Assembly (NCBI GenBank): GCA_039182965.1
Contig: JBCDBW010000102.1
Location: forward strand, 1-15,880
Direction: 5' to 3'
Source of the DNA: JBCDBW01 sp039182965
Lineage (GTDB): Bacteria; Verrucomicrobiota; Verrucomicrobiia; Verrucomicrobiales; DEV007
Length of the DNA: 15,880 bases
This document shows, piece by piece, positions 1 to 7,479 of this stretch. The translations under genes were made by a program, and so were the position numbers. Position 1 is the first letter of the stretch, and the number at the start of each line of letters is the position of its first letter. The notes under the pieces were generated by a model, which did not search any database, was not told the DNA's origin, and saw nothing but the letters and a program-made list of their open reading frames with translations.

Positions 1-498
1 ATTATGGTTAACTGTCTGGCCGTATTGACGCAGACCCATCACTTCGCACGGCGATTTGCAAAGCGGGGTTCGGGTGGCCTCGTTTTGATGGGCTCCCTTG
101 TTGGCTTTCAGGGCGCTCCGCTGGCGGGGCACTACGCTGCGACCAAGGCCTACATCCAGTCCTTTGCGGAAGCCCTTCATCGTGAGTTGAAACCCCTGGG
201 GGTGGACGTCATTTCTTCAGCTCCAGGTCCGACGCACAGTGGTTTCGCGGAGTCGGCCGGCATGACCATGGCGAATGCGATGGCTGCCTCTAAAGTAGCG
301 GAGCAGACGCTGCGAGCGCTAGGCTATCGGGCCACCGTCCTTCCGGGCATTCTTACCAAGGTCTTGGCTTATTCGCTTGCGATGTTGCCTCGGCACACGC
401 GTGTTTTCGTGATGGGAAAGGTCATGCGAGGAATGGTGTCGTCCAAGGATGAAGGCGATGAAGCGGGAGGGGGAAAGGCCCTTCGAGACGCGCTGTGA
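1..498 (+). CDS. Short-chain dehydrogenase/reductase (SDR), 5' end outside window
   Basis: This is the C-terminal part of a classical SDR, an NAD(P)-dependent oxidoreductase with a Rossmann fold. The frame is open to the first base, so the N-terminal cofactor motif (TGxxxGxG) and the NNAG element should lie left of the window. Visible from the first Met at base 4: the strand ending in the catalytic serine (S31, in VLMGSLVG), then the active-site YAATK with Y44 and K48, then the PGPTHSGF segment that usually follows the sixth strand and contacts the cofactor. The last 60 residues hold a hydrophobic stretch (ILTKVLAYSLAMLPRH) typical of SDRs annotated as YqjQ/DltE-like. The stop overlaps the next gene by 4 nt, so the two are probably translationally coupled. 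The substrate cannot be read from the sequence. The family call is secure; the precise role is unknown. Confidence 0.9.
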   Translation: MMVNCLAVLTQTHHFARRFAKRGSGGLVLMGSLVGFQGAPLAGHYAATKAYIQSFAEALHRELKPLGVDVISSAPGPTHSGFAESAGMTMANAMAASKVAEQTLRALGYRATVLPGILTKVLAYSLAMLPRHTRVFVMGKVMRGMVSSKDEGDEAGGGKALRDAL

Positions 499-986
499 AA
501 GCGATTCTTGCATGCCTTCTAGCGGCGGGCGTGGGAATCCTTTGGGCGAATCTCGGTCACATTGGGTATTCCTTCCGTGGACCGGGATATGATCCTGATC
601 GCGGTCTCCTCTATCGGCCAGACGGACCGATCATTGTTGCGGTGACGGTCGGGGAGATTGAGAGGGGTGAGCGGCGTGCATTCTTCAAGCGGCTCCATGA
701 GGTTCGCGGGGCGATGCTCCGTCAGCGTGGTCTGATTGGATACGGGCTTCGCAAAGAGATTCTTGGCGACCGGGTTTGGACCCTATCGGCTTGGGAGGAT
801 CGGGAGTCGTTGAACCAGTTTGTTCGTTCTGAGGCTCACCAGAGGGCGATTGACCGGGGAGGGATTCCGGCGGGAACGGTCCATTCGGTCATTTTTGAAG
901 TGTCAGCGGAAGAATTGCCGATTCCGTGGATGGTCGTGGAAAAGATGCTTGGGGAACAGGCGGTGGTTGATCCATCGGAAAACTGA
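495..986 (+). CDS. Membrane-anchored ABM-like (dimeric alpha/beta barrel) protein
   Basis: A 163-residue protein starting at GTG 495, inside the stop region of the SDR gene (GTGA overlap). Residues 3-20 form one hydrophobic segment, likely a membrane anchor or uncleaved signal. Residues about 45-140 read like an antibiotic-biosynthesis-monooxygenase/DUF3291 type ferredoxin-like fold: a first strand (IIVAVTVGEI), a helix ending in RGAMLRQRGLIGYGLR, then the typical strand-turn-helix WTLSAWEDRESLNQFVRSEA. Proteins of this fold act as small cofactor-free oxygenases, haem-degrading enzymes or ligand-binding dimers. No catalytic residue can be assigned here. Coupling to the SDR suggests they share a substrate or pathway, which is an inference. 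The GTG start is chosen for the overlap and because the hydrophobic N-terminus follows at once. Confidence 0.75.
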   Translation: MKAILACLLAAGVGILWANLGHIGYSFRGPGYDPDRGLLYRPDGPIIVAVTVGEIERGERRAFFKRLHEVRGAMLRQRGLIGYGLRKEILGDRVWTLSAWEDRESLNQFVRSEAHQRAIDRGGIPAGTVHSVIFEVSAEELPIPWMVVEKMLGEQAVVDPSEN

Positions 987-1232
987 CCTCTTTCGCTGCT
1001 CCAAGGATAGGCGAAAAGGTGGCGGGGAAATGCGAGTTTCAGACCTTGCTCTGAGCCCATCGTCCTACCAGGAGCCCAATCACGGAAACTATGGTCGTGC
1101 CTGAGGCAGGTGAGGGAAACCGACTTTTCCTTGGCAAGACTCTTTGCCTCCAAGAGGAGATAATTGCTCTCTGTGGTACGCCGAACCGGACTCGCCGGTG
1201 CATTTTGGTCATAAATGATACCATCGGGAGGC

Positions 1233-1261
1233 TTGACAGCGCGCCCCCACTTGGATGTCAT
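1233..1261 (+). promoter_or_regulatory. Possible sigma-70-like promoter before the PEP-CTERM gene
   Basis: TTGACA (1233-1238) matches the -35 consensus exactly and lies 17 bp from TGTCAT (1256-1261), which matches four of six bases of TATAAT. Start of transcription would fall near 1268, only about 10 nt before the chosen ATG at 1278 and inside the GAGGA ribosome binding site (1266-1270), so the leader would be very short. That counts against it. The rest of the 291-nt spacer from 987 holds no ORF I can support; it has one imperfect hairpin (about 1133-1157, CTTGG...CCAAG arms) without a T-tract. Confidence 0.28.
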
Positions 1262-1277
1262 CACTGAGGATAGTGTT

Positions 1278-2024
1278 ATGAAAACCTCAGCAGCAGTTGA
1301 AAGATGGGTGGCTAGAACGTTCCTGATGGTAGGCGCATTGGGCGTTTTCGTGCTGACTGCGCTCACTGTTCCAAGAGCGGAGGCATCGGCCCCTCTATTA
1401 CTTGAGTTTAGTTCGGATGCCTCTCTAACTGTCGAGCCGAGTTTTACGGTTACGTCGAATACGCTTGAATTGGTGGCCTTGCCTGAGCTGAATACGATAG
1501 TTGGCGCGAAGTTGACGGGGGCGGTGACCTTCGAGAGTGATGTTCCTCAGGGCGATGAGATCGGGGAGGGCAACATCGATTTTTTCTCAGTTAAGGTGGG
1601 TGTTGAGAATGGGACTCTTTTTGGGGGCGGGGCATTAATACCGGGCGGCACGATGATTCCGGTGACCTGGGATTACACGATCGAGACGGCTCCCGGTGGA
1701 TCCGTTTTCAACGAGGAGGTCACGTTTTCAGCCAGCCTGCCCGAGGAGGGCAACGTTTCCCCGACCTACAGCGGAGACTCGCGCAGCGACAACCGAAGTG
1801 GAGCTGGAAATCTCACCTTTGAGGGTAGTCTATTTCCGGCGGGCAACGGAACGTATGACATGTTTTTGATGCTTGACTGGATGCCTGCGATTGACGGTGG
1901 GCAGCTGACGATTGATTTTGGATCGGACTCACTGGATATCAATGCCATCCCGGAACCATCATCAGCGGTGATGATTCTTTTTGCAGGGATCGTAGGTGTC
2001 ATGATGCGTCGGACGCGACGTTAG
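1278..2024 (+). CDS. PEP-CTERM sorting-domain exported protein
   Basis: A 248-residue exported protein. The start at 1278 is chosen over the in-frame ATG at 1215 because GAGGA sits 7 nt upstream and a signal peptide begins there: basic/polar residues 1-14, hydrophobic core about 15-30, and an Ala-Ser-Ala type cleavage region (PRAEASA) near residue 37. The C-terminus has all three PEP-CTERM parts: PEPSS at 225-229, a hydrophobic stretch to about 243, and the basic tail RRTRR. In known systems this tail is recognised by an exosortase (EpsH-like) during export to the cell surface or exopolysaccharide matrix. The body is acidic and rich in Gly, Thr and Val, with a likely beta-sandwich and no Cys. 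The function of the mature part is unknown. No exosortase gene is in the window. Confidence 0.88.
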   Translation: MKTSAAVERWVARTFLMVGALGVFVLTALTVPRAEASAPLLLEFSSDASLTVEPSFTVTSNTLELVALPELNTIVGAKLTGAVTFESDVPQGDEIGEGNIDFFSVKVGVENGTLFGGGALIPGGTMIPVTWDYTIETAPGGSVFNEEVTFSASLPEEGNVSPTYSGDSRSDNRSGAGNLTFEGSLFPAGNGTYDMFLMLDWMPAIDGGQLTIDFGSDSLDINAIPEPSSAVMILFAGIVGVMMRRTRR

Positions 2025-2091
2025 GGGTGGTTGCTCTATGGCGGATTAGGGGTGTCTGGTCCGATGGGGTGAAGCTTTGGAAAATTGGAAC

Positions 2092-3132
2092 TTAGGGCAG
2101 GCTGCGGAATCCGTGTGATTCGCTGAGGGCGAGACAAGTGGGGAGGGGTTGGATGCCGTTGGAAGTGGTGGGATCGGTGAGGCATTGAGCGGCAACGCAG
2201 ACGGCATAGCGGAGGCACTCGTTGAGGGGAAGATCTTCATGAACGCCGTAGAGGTATCCCGTGGCGAAGGCATCGCCAGCGCCGGTGGCGCCTTGGATGA
2301 AGTCGGGAGGGAGGTTGAGCGAGGGCTGGGTTACGATGTCGCCTTTGGAATTGGCAGCGACAGCGCCTTCTTCGAAGTGGATGACGACGCGGGTGGACAC
2401 GCCGAGGTGGAGAAGGGATTGGGCGGCGGTTTTGGCCGCATCGAGGCTGATGGAGCCAGCGGGTCGGAGATCGTGATCGATGATGGCTCCGGCTTCGATT
2501 TCGTTGATGATGAGGTGATCGATGTATGGTAGGGCAGCGCGGGCGACGGGTAGTAGATCGGGTGCATTGGTGGAAACGATGTCGCAGGTCGTGATGAAGC
2601 CGAGTTGTTGCGCGTTGGCGAGGAGGTGGGCGGCGGCCGTTGCGTTGTCAGAGTCCAGAGTGTCGAGCGTGCGCAGCAACATGAGGTAGGCGAGGTGGAA
2701 GAGGCGGGCGTTCGACCGGGAGAAATTGAAGTGGGAGACATCGAGGAGGGCATTGGCGCCAGGTTGGTGGAAGAACGTGCGACGACCAGTCTCGGTGACG
2801 GTCATGGCATCGGTGTAGGACGTGTGGGCGAGCTCGGTTTGGTGGATTTGGGAAGTGTCGATGTGGTGGGCATCGCAATCAGCCAGAATCTTTCTGCCGT
2901 CTTCATCGTCTCCGATGAGGCCGACGGCTTCGAGGGGGAAAGTCGCGCCGAGCTTGGCGAGATTCTTGAGGACGTTGTAGGGCCCACCGCCATTTGCGGA
3001 GGATTCGCCGCTGATATTGGCGAGCATATTTTCGGCAGGATAAGCATCGATCATCTTGATGTGATCGATGATGAAATTTCCGCCGGCGAGGAGTCCGGAG
3101 CGTGGGGTTTTGGTGGATGGGGGCTGAGACAT
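2092..3132 (-). CDS. PfkB/ribokinase-family carbohydrate kinase
   Basis: A 346-residue soluble kinase that should phosphorylate a sugar or nucleoside with ATP. The N-terminal part has the substrate-binding strand (LLAGGNFIIDHI, 14-25) and the Gly-rich GGGPYNVLKNLAKLGA (48-63), equivalent to PfkB signature 1. N210-E-I-E213 matches the NxxE motif for Mg-phosphate binding. GATGAGDAF (281-289) is PfkB signature 2, with D287 as catalytic base and the Gly residues forming the anion hole. The length is slightly above the usual 300-330. Family, fold and catalytic competence are clear; the substrate is not. It diverges from the exported TIM-barrel gene across 100 bp, a layout that would suit shared control of sugar catabolism. 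It converges with the PEP-CTERM gene, leaving 67 bp with no clear terminator. Confidence 0.92.
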   Translation of the reverse strand: MSQPPSTKTPRSGLLAGGNFIIDHIKMIDAYPAENMLANISGESSANGGGPYNVLKNLAKLGATFPLEAVGLIGDDEDGRKILADCDAHHIDTSQIHQTELAHTSYTDAMTVTETGRRTFFHQPGANALLDVSHFNFSRSNARLFHLAYLMLLRTLDTLDSDNATAAAHLLANAQQLGFITTCDIVSTNAPDLLPVARAALPYIDHLIINEIEAGAIIDHDLRPAGSISLDAAKTAAQSLLHLGVSTRVVIHFEEGAVAANSKGDIVTQPSLNLPPDFIQGATGAGDAFATGYLYGVHEDLPLNECLRYAVCVAAQCLTDPTTSNGIQPLPTCLALSESHGFRSLP

Positions 3133-3232
3133 AGGAGCGTTGTTGGAATTGTATGGTGCGGTTTGGGGTGAGGGAACTCTTTTGCGGGGAAAGCGATTGC
3201 CAGGGGGCGAGGATGGGGCGGAAGATGGGGGG
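3133..3232. promoter_or_regulatory. Divergent intergenic region, kinase / TIM-barrel protein
   Basis: These 100 bp separate two divergent starts, so the promoters of both genes should lie here or inside the opposite gene. On the minus strand TACAAT (plus-strand 3148-3153) is a good -10 match, but the hexamer 17 bp upstream (TTCCCT) is a poor -35 and the leader to the kinase ATG would be about 9 nt. On the plus strand a G-rich run (about 3226-3232) directly precedes the ATG pair and can serve as ribosome binding site. I see no clear operator palindrome. Confidence 0.3.
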
Positions 3233-4108
3233 ATGATGAAACGGGCACATTGGCTTTGGGTATGTTTCGGTTTTTTTGGGGCATGGCAGGTATCGGCTGG
3301 TGGAGAGGTGCCAGAGAACTTTCGACGGGAAAACCTGGTGGCGTGGGCGATTGTGCCCTTTGACGCGGTGGGGCGCGGGCCGGCGGAGCGGGCACGACTA
3401 ATACGGGAATTAGGAATGCGACGGTGTGCGTATGACTGGCGGGTGGAGCATGTGCCGGAGTTTGAGGACGAGATCGAGGCGTATGGGGAGGAGGGAATCG
3501 AGTATGTGGCGTTTTGGAACGAGCATGAAGCGGCATTTGAATTGTTTGAGAAGCATGCAATGCGGCCGCAGGTGTGGAAGACCTTGCGAACGCCGAACGT
3601 GGAGGGACAAGGAGCGAGAGTGGCGGCGGCGGTGGAGGCGATGACGCCCTTGGCGGAGCGGACGGCGGCGATGGGCTGTCCGTTAGGGTTGTATAATCAT
3701 GGAGGTTGGGGCGGGGAACCGGAGAACCTAGTGGCGGTGTGCGAGGCGTTGCGGGAAGCGGGGCATGATCATGTGGGGATTGTTTACAACTTTCATCACG
3801 GGCATTTTCATGTAGATGGTTTTGCGGAATCGTTTGATTTGATGCGGCCCTATCTCTTGTGTGTGAACTTGAACGGGATGCGGGATGCGGAGGAAGTGGA
3901 TGTGACCGTGATGGAGAACAAGATTGTGCCGATCGGGGATGGGGCGCACGAGCGTGCGATGATTGGCGCGATTATTGAGAGTGGTTATGACGGGCTAGTG
4001 GGGATTATTGGGCATCGGAAGGATGAAGATCTGGCAGTGACATTGCGGGCTAACCTTGAAGGATTACAAGAGATCCTCGAGGCACGGATCGAATATGGAG
4101 GACGCTAA
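3233..4108 (+). CDS. Exported sugar phosphate isomerase/epimerase-like TIM-barrel protein
   Basis: A 291-residue protein of the xylose-isomerase-like TIM-barrel superfamily (AP endonuclease family 2 fold). The start is the ATGATG pair at 3233/3236, because a signal peptide follows (KR, then hydrophobic HWLWVCFGFFGAW, then a VSAGG cleavage region near 23); an upstream in-frame ATG at 3140 would put 31 charged residues before it. The barrel begins with NLVAWAIVPFD (34-44). Likely metal/substrate segments are LYNHGGW (153-159), YNFHHGHFH (185-193) and VNLNGM (211-216), with the C-terminal strand GLVGIIGHR (254-262). The His/Asn clusters fit a divalent-metal centre. Exported versions of this fold are common in Verrucomicrobia and Planctomycetes and are mostly uncharacterised. 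An isomerase or epimerase activity is inferred from fold only. The divergent kinase may act downstream. Confidence 0.85.
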   Translation: MMKRAHWLWVCFGFFGAWQVSAGGEVPENFRRENLVAWAIVPFDAVGRGPAERARLIRELGMRRCAYDWRVEHVPEFEDEIEAYGEEGIEYVAFWNEHEAAFELFEKHAMRPQVWKTLRTPNVEGQGARVAAAVEAMTPLAERTAAMGCPLGLYNHGGWGGEPENLVAVCEALREAGHDHVGIVYNFHHGHFHVDGFAESFDLMRPYLLCVNLNGMRDAEEVDVTVMENKIVPIGDGAHERAMIGAIIESGYDGLVGIIGHRKDEDLAVTLRANLEGLQEILEARIEYGGR

Positions 4109-4127
4109 TCCCGGGTGGGTGAATCGG

Positions 4128-4133
4128 TATAAA
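4128..4133 (+). promoter_or_regulatory. Possible -10 element upstream of the YuaF/flotillin operon
   Basis: TATAAA at 4128-4133 lies 71 nt upstream of the operon's first ATG, giving a leader of about 65 nt. The hexamer 17 bp further up (CTAATC) is a poor -35 match, so this is weak support. The 96-bp gap and the change of function make an independent promoter reasonable. Confidence 0.25.
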
Positions 4134-4190
4134 AAGGGGGTCGGAATGTAATCGCGCAACTGGGCGGGATCCTCTAGTTTCGGATGCAAC

Positions 4191-4197
4191 AAGGAGG
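4191..4197 (+). promoter_or_regulatory. Strong Shine-Dalgarno fixing the start at 4205
   Basis: AAGGAGG stands exactly 7 nt before ATG 4205. An in-frame ATG at 4184 would place this sequence inside the coding region, so 4205 is preferred. It is the best ribosome binding site in the window. Confidence 0.85.
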
Positions 4198-4204
4198 AAA
4201 TGAC

Positions 4205-4807
4205 ATGGAAACACTGACGACCTGGTGGGATGCATTGGATGGGGCGATGAAGTTTTTTTACGCGATCGCTTTTTCGTCGACGGCAGTACTATCGATTCAG
4301 ACTCTACTTACCTTGATTGGTTTTGACGGTGATCACGGCGATCAAGGTGGGATGGGTGTGGATCACGATCACAGCGCGGGGGACGCGGACGTGCAGATTC
4401 TTTCGGTGCGGACGATCGTGGCGTTTCTTGTGGGGTTTGGTTGGGTAGGGGCGATCTTTCGTGATTTTGGGTGGATGTTGATCTTCGTGTTCCCGATTGC
4501 CTTGGTGGCGGGATTGATTTTGATGTTCGTGGTTTTTTACTTCATGAAGCTGATGCATGGGTTGAGGGCATCGGGGAGTTTGAATTTTGTGAACGCGATT
4601 GGAGAAGTAGGGACGGTGTATTTGCCGATTGCGCCGAACCGGGAGAAGCACGGACAGGTGGAAGTGATGATTCAGGGGAGGCTGATGGTGGTGGACGCTT
4701 TCACAAGCGCGGAAGAGCGCTTGGAGAACCGCACGCAGGTGCGAGTGATCGACACGGTGGGGGAGAATGCTCTGCTGGTCATACCGGACGAACTGAGCGC
4801 GGTGTAG
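4205..4807 (+). CDS. NfeD/YuaF-like membrane protein with C-terminal OB fold
   Basis: A 200-residue integral membrane protein. Three hydrophobic segments are visible (about 17-39, 66-85 and 90-115), followed by a beta-rich soluble domain of about 80 residues (NAIGEVGTVYLPIAP to NALLVIPDE) typical of the OB fold of NfeD/YuaF/YqiJ proteins. In characterised systems such proteins sit beside flotillins (YuaF-FloT in Bacillus subtilis, YqiJ-YqiK in E. coli) and take part in membrane-domain organisation. Here the flotillin follows 50 nt downstream on the same strand, supporting one operon. The loop between segments 1 and 2 (residues 41-62) is unusually rich in Asp, His and Gly (DGDHGDQGGMGVDHDHS), possibly metal-binding or pH-responsive. 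The family is well supported; the molecular function is inferred. Confidence 0.87.
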   Translation: METLTTWWDALDGAMKFFYAIAFSSTAVLSIQTLLTLIGFDGDHGDQGGMGVDHDHSAGDADVQILSVRTIVAFLVGFGWVGAIFRDFGWMLIFVFPIALVAGLILMFVVFYFMKLMHGLRASGSLNFVNAIGEVGTVYLPIAPNREKHGQVEVMIQGRLMVVDAFTSAEERLENRTQVRVIDTVGENALLVIPDELSAV

Positions 4808-4857
4808 GCGACTTGTTTGTCACGAAAGAGGAAGCAACGAAGAAAGGAAAGAAGACA

Positions 4858-6387
4858 ATGACGATAGAACCAATGTTAGGAAGTATCATACCGATTCTTG
4901 GGGGGAGTGTTGCCGCGGCGATACTGGTCTTCGGGTTGATTGCATGGGTGGCGAGTCGGTATAAGCGTTGTCCGCCGGACCGGATCCTGGTGGTCTTTGG
5001 TAAGACGGGAGCGGCGCGGACGGGAGGGAGTTCGACGTGTTATCACGGCGGCGGCGCATTTGTGTGGCCGGTGATACAGTCGCATGAGTTTCTCGATTTG
5101 ACGCCGATTCCGATTGAGATTCTGCTGGAGGGAGCGTTATCACAGCAGAACATTCGTGTGAACACGCCTTCGACGTTCACGGTGGGGATTTCCACGGAGC
5201 CTGGCGTGATGCAGAATGCTGCGGAGCGGCTTTTGGGACTGACCCTGGTGCAAGTGCAGGAATTGGCGAAGGACATCATCTTTGGTCAGATGCGTGTGGT
5301 CATTGCGACGATGCCGATTGAGGAGATCAATGCGGACCGTGACAAGATGATCGACAACATTTCGAACGGGGTGGAAGTCGAGTTGAAGAAGGTCGGGCTG
5401 CGGTTGATCAACGTGAACATTCAGGACATCACGGATGAGTCCGGGTATATTGATGCCTTGGGCCAGGAAGCAGCGGCGCGCGCGATCAACGAGGCGAAGA
5501 TCAAGGTGGCCGAGCAGGAGCGGGATGGTGAGATTGGGAAGGCCAATGCGGAGCAGTCGCAGCGGATTCAAGTGGCGGCGGCGCAGGCGACGGCGGTGGA
5601 GGGTGAGAACGAGGCGAAAGTGACCGTAGCCAGATCGGATGCGGCCCGTCGGGAGGCCGAGGCGGAAGCGAATCGCAAGGGTTCGGCTGCCGAGAGGGTC
5701 AAGTCGGCAGCGGCGCAGCAGGAAGCTTATGCGGCGGAGGAGCTGGCGGAGCGCGAGCGTGCGAAGCGTGAGGAAGCGACGCAGTATGCCAACGTGGTGG
5801 TGCCGGCGGAGATCGAGCAGAAGCGGATCGCGGTTTTGGCGGAAGCGGAAGCTGAGAAGACGCGGCGCGAGAGTCAGGGTGAGGCGGATGGGATTCGGTC
5901 TGTGAAGCAGGCGGAGGCGGACGGGATCAAGGCGGATTTGGTGGCCAAGGCGGAGGCGATGAAAGTGGAGGCCGAGGGTATCCAGGCTCAGCTTGATGCG
6001 AAGGCGGAAGGTATTCAGAATCTGTATGAAGCGGCGGGCCGTGACTCGGACTTTGCGAGCTTGATGATGATTCTTGAGCAGCTACCGCAGTTGGTGGCTG
6101 AGCAGGTGAAGGCGGTGTCGAATCTTAAGATCGACAAAGTGACGGTCTGGGATGGTGGCGCGAATGGCGATGGCAAGAATGCGACTTCGGAATTTATTTC
6201 GAACATGGTAAAGAGCTTGCCACCTTTGCATGAGCTGACGGATAACGTGGGTGTTAAGTTGCCTGATTATCTTGGTAAGATAGAGGATACGGAGGAGGTG
6301 CCGACGGTGAGCCGTGTGAAGCCGGCGGCGGAAGGAGACGCACGGGCGTCGAATGATGGAGGAGGAAACGGGACGGGCACGACCTAA
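4858..6387 (+). CDS. floT: Flotillin (FloT-type SPFH protein)
   Basis: A 509-residue membrane scaffold protein. Start 4858 is chosen because AAAGGAAAG lies just upstream and the N-terminus becomes a membrane hairpin/anchor (about 11-33, IIPILGGSVAAAILVFGLIAW); an open frame continues back to 4471 but overlaps the previous gene. The SPFH/band-7 domain covers about 34-215 (RILVVFGKTG, HGGGAFVWPVIQ, TPSTFTVGIS, GLRLINVNIQDITD). Residues about 200-390 form the Ala/Glu/Lys-rich flotillin coiled coil with EA repeats. The C-terminal domain includes FASLMMILEQLPQL and KIDKVTVWDGG, close in layout to FloT/YuaG. Flotillins oligomerise in detergent-resistant membrane domains. The last about 35 residues are a polar, Gly-rich tail. 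A FloT rather than FloA type is favoured by length, the full coiled coil and the YuaF-like partner. The symbol is by family resemblance. Confidence 0.93.
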   Translation: MTIEPMLGSIIPILGGSVAAAILVFGLIAWVASRYKRCPPDRILVVFGKTGAARTGGSSTCYHGGGAFVWPVIQSHEFLDLTPIPIEILLEGALSQQNIRVNTPSTFTVGISTEPGVMQNAAERLLGLTLVQVQELAKDIIFGQMRVVIATMPIEEINADRDKMIDNISNGVEVELKKVGLRLINVNIQDITDESGYIDALGQEAAARAINEAKIKVAEQERDGEIGKANAEQSQRIQVAAAQATAVEGENEAKVTVARSDAARREAEAEANRKGSAAERVKSAAAQQEAYAAEELAERERAKREEATQYANVVVPAEIEQKRIAVLAEAEAEKTRRESQGEADGIRSVKQAEADGIKADLVAKAEAMKVEAEGIQAQLDAKAEGIQNLYEAAGRDSDFASLMMILEQLPQLVAEQVKAVSNLKIDKVTVWDGGANGDGKNATSEFISNMVKSLPPLHELTDNVGVKLPDYLGKIEDTEEVPTVSRVKPAAEGDARASNDGGGNGTGTT

Positions 6388-6414
6388 GGATTGTTGCGCG
6401 ACGAACCAAGGAAA

Positions 6415-6522
6415 GGCCGGTCTTGTGAAAGCAGGGCCGGCTTCTTCGTGATCGGGTAGGTGGTTTGGTTTGTCTAAGGGTGGGATGGGAGGCATGGGAG
6501 TGCGATATGGCAGGGAGGGGGC
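6415..6522 (+). repeat. Dispersed repeat A, copy 1 (~108 bp)
   Basis: By hand alignment this matches 11197-11304 at a constant offset of 4782, with one compensating 1-nt gap on each side. The best-kept part, 6431-6470, has 35 of 40 identical positions (core CTTCTT.GTGATCGGGTAGG). Over the whole length I count about 82 matches in 109 columns. It lies between the flotillin stop and the methyltransferase gene. Both copies lie upstream of a copy of the 32-bp repeat B, so A and B may be parts of one element. G-rich composition inflates the identity outside the core. Confidence 0.72.
6416..6450 (+). terminator. Probable terminator of the YuaF/flotillin operon
   Basis: The arms GCCGGTC (6416-6422) and GGCCGGC (6435-6441) give a 7-bp stem with one G-U pair and a 12-nt loop, followed by TTCTTCGT rather than a clean T-run. 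It begins 28 nt after the flotillin stop. The hairpin overlaps the dispersed 108-bp repeat, whose other copy has lost the left-arm pairing, so it may be a chance product of the repeat. Confidence 0.5.
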
Positions 6523-6653
6523 GAGTGGGGACGGCAGCGCCTAGCGACTCTCGGGAGCCTGGGCTATTGTTAGCGGTTGGAAAGCGAGGCCGCACGCGCT
6601 GAGGTTATGCTATGCCGAGCGGTGGCAACAGGGCGTTTTTGGCGAGGGGCAGC

Positions 6654-6685
6654 GTTGACGGGTGGGGGGAAGTCGGGTTTGGTGG
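6654..6685 (+). repeat. Dispersed repeat B, copy 1 (32 bp, perfect)
   Basis: This is identical over 32 nt to 11539-11570, beginning GTTGACGGGTGGGG and ending GGGTTTGGTGG. It ends 14 nt before the methyltransferase ATG and overlaps the edge of its ribosome binding site (GGAGAG, 6684-6689). The other copy is similarly placed before hrpB. A perfect 32-nt match is far beyond chance even in G-rich DNA. Confidence 0.9.
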
Positions 6686-6699
6686 AGAGCCTGCGAGAA

Positions 6700-7479
6700 A
6701 TGAGTCCGACCCGCCAACCGGTTACAGAGTATTTTTCGGAACTTGTCGGCGTTTATGCGCAGTTTCGGCCGGATTATCCGGATGCGGCGGCGGCCTATGT
6801 GTTAGGGAATGAAGAGGCGCCAGTTTGCGTTGCGGACATTGGTTGCGGGACGGGCATCTCCACGCGATGGCTAGCGAGGAACGGGGGGCAAGTGACAGGG
6901 GTTGAGCCCAACGACGAGATGCGAGGCGAGGCGACCAGGGAGAGTCATCCGGGGACAGCATACCACGTGGGGAGTGCTGAAGACACGGGATTGGGCTCGA
7001 GTTCCTTCGACCGGGTGATCTGCGCCCAGTCATTTCACTGGTTCGACTTTGAGAAGGCAGTGTCTGAGTTTCATCGGATCCTTCGGCCGGAAGGGCGGCT
7101 GGCATTGATCTGGAACGTGCGCGAACGGACGTCTCCTTTTGGGGCGGCGTATGACGGGGTGATCAAGCGAGCGCACGAAGCGGCTCTTGAGAAGGGCCTG
7201 GTGGTGCGGTCCCGGCGTGAGGCTGATTTAACGGACACGCTGCTCTTTGCCGGGATTGAGAAGAAAGTGTTGCCGCACTCGATGGGAATGAAGCGAGAGG
7301 AATTGATTGGTTATGCGAGCAGCAACTCGTATTTTCCGACCGAGGGCGCCTTGCGACGCGAGCTGGTTCAATCCTTGAGCGATCTTTTTGAGGAGCATCA
7401 GCGAGGGGGCCGCATCGTTTTCAAATGGGACACGGAATTGACCTTGGCGGACCGGGTCCCGGTGGGGGAAGAGGATTGA
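6700..7479 (+). CDS. Class I SAM-dependent methyltransferase
   Basis: A 259-residue soluble methyltransferase that should transfer a methyl group from S-adenosylmethionine. From the ATG at 6700, motif I is VADIGCGTG (44-52), the acidic residue after the second strand is E69 (VTGVEPN), and the conserved AQSFHWFD (109-116) plus FHRILRPEGRLALIWN (124-139) match the Methyltransf_11 type with an 'AQ.FHWFD' motif (Crg1/UbiE-like). The frame is open back to 6577, but that stretch would translate repeat B; the ATG at 6700 has GGAGAG 10 nt upstream and puts the usual N-terminus (YFSELVGVYAQFRPDYP) in place. The stop shares one base with the next start, so it is coupled to the HAD gene. The methyl acceptor is unknown. 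Confidence 0.92.
   Translation: MSPTRQPVTEYFSELVGVYAQFRPDYPDAAAAYVLGNEEAPVCVADIGCGTGISTRWLARNGGQVTGVEPNDEMRGEATRESHPGTAYHVGSAEDTGLGSSSFDRVICAQSFHWFDFEKAVSEFHRILRPEGRLALIWNVRERTSPFGAAYDGVIKRAHEAALEKGLVVRSRREADLTDTLLFAGIEKKVLPHSMGMKREELIGYASSNSYFPTEGALRRELVQSLSDLFEEHQRGGRIVFKWDTELTLADRVPVGEED

Noticed and set aside
836..1366. Minus-strand open frame of 176 codons between the first two plus-strand gene groups
   Set aside because: It overlaps the 3' end of the ABM-like gene and the signal peptide of the PEP-CTERM gene, with no recognisable motif or ribosome binding site.
2605..3171. Plus-strand open frame antisense to the kinase
   Set aside because: The Gly/Val/Glu-rich translation has no motifs; the minus-strand kinase carries both PfkB signatures across the same bases.
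4471..4857. N-terminal extension of flotillin by 129 codons
   Set aside because: It lies inside the upstream membrane-protein gene in another frame. The ATG at 4858 has a ribosome binding site and begins directly before the membrane anchor.
6577..6699. N-terminal extension of the methyltransferase by 41 codons
   Set aside because: It includes repeat B and a chance Walker-A-like GGGKSG produced by the repeat; the family N-terminus starts after ATG 6700.
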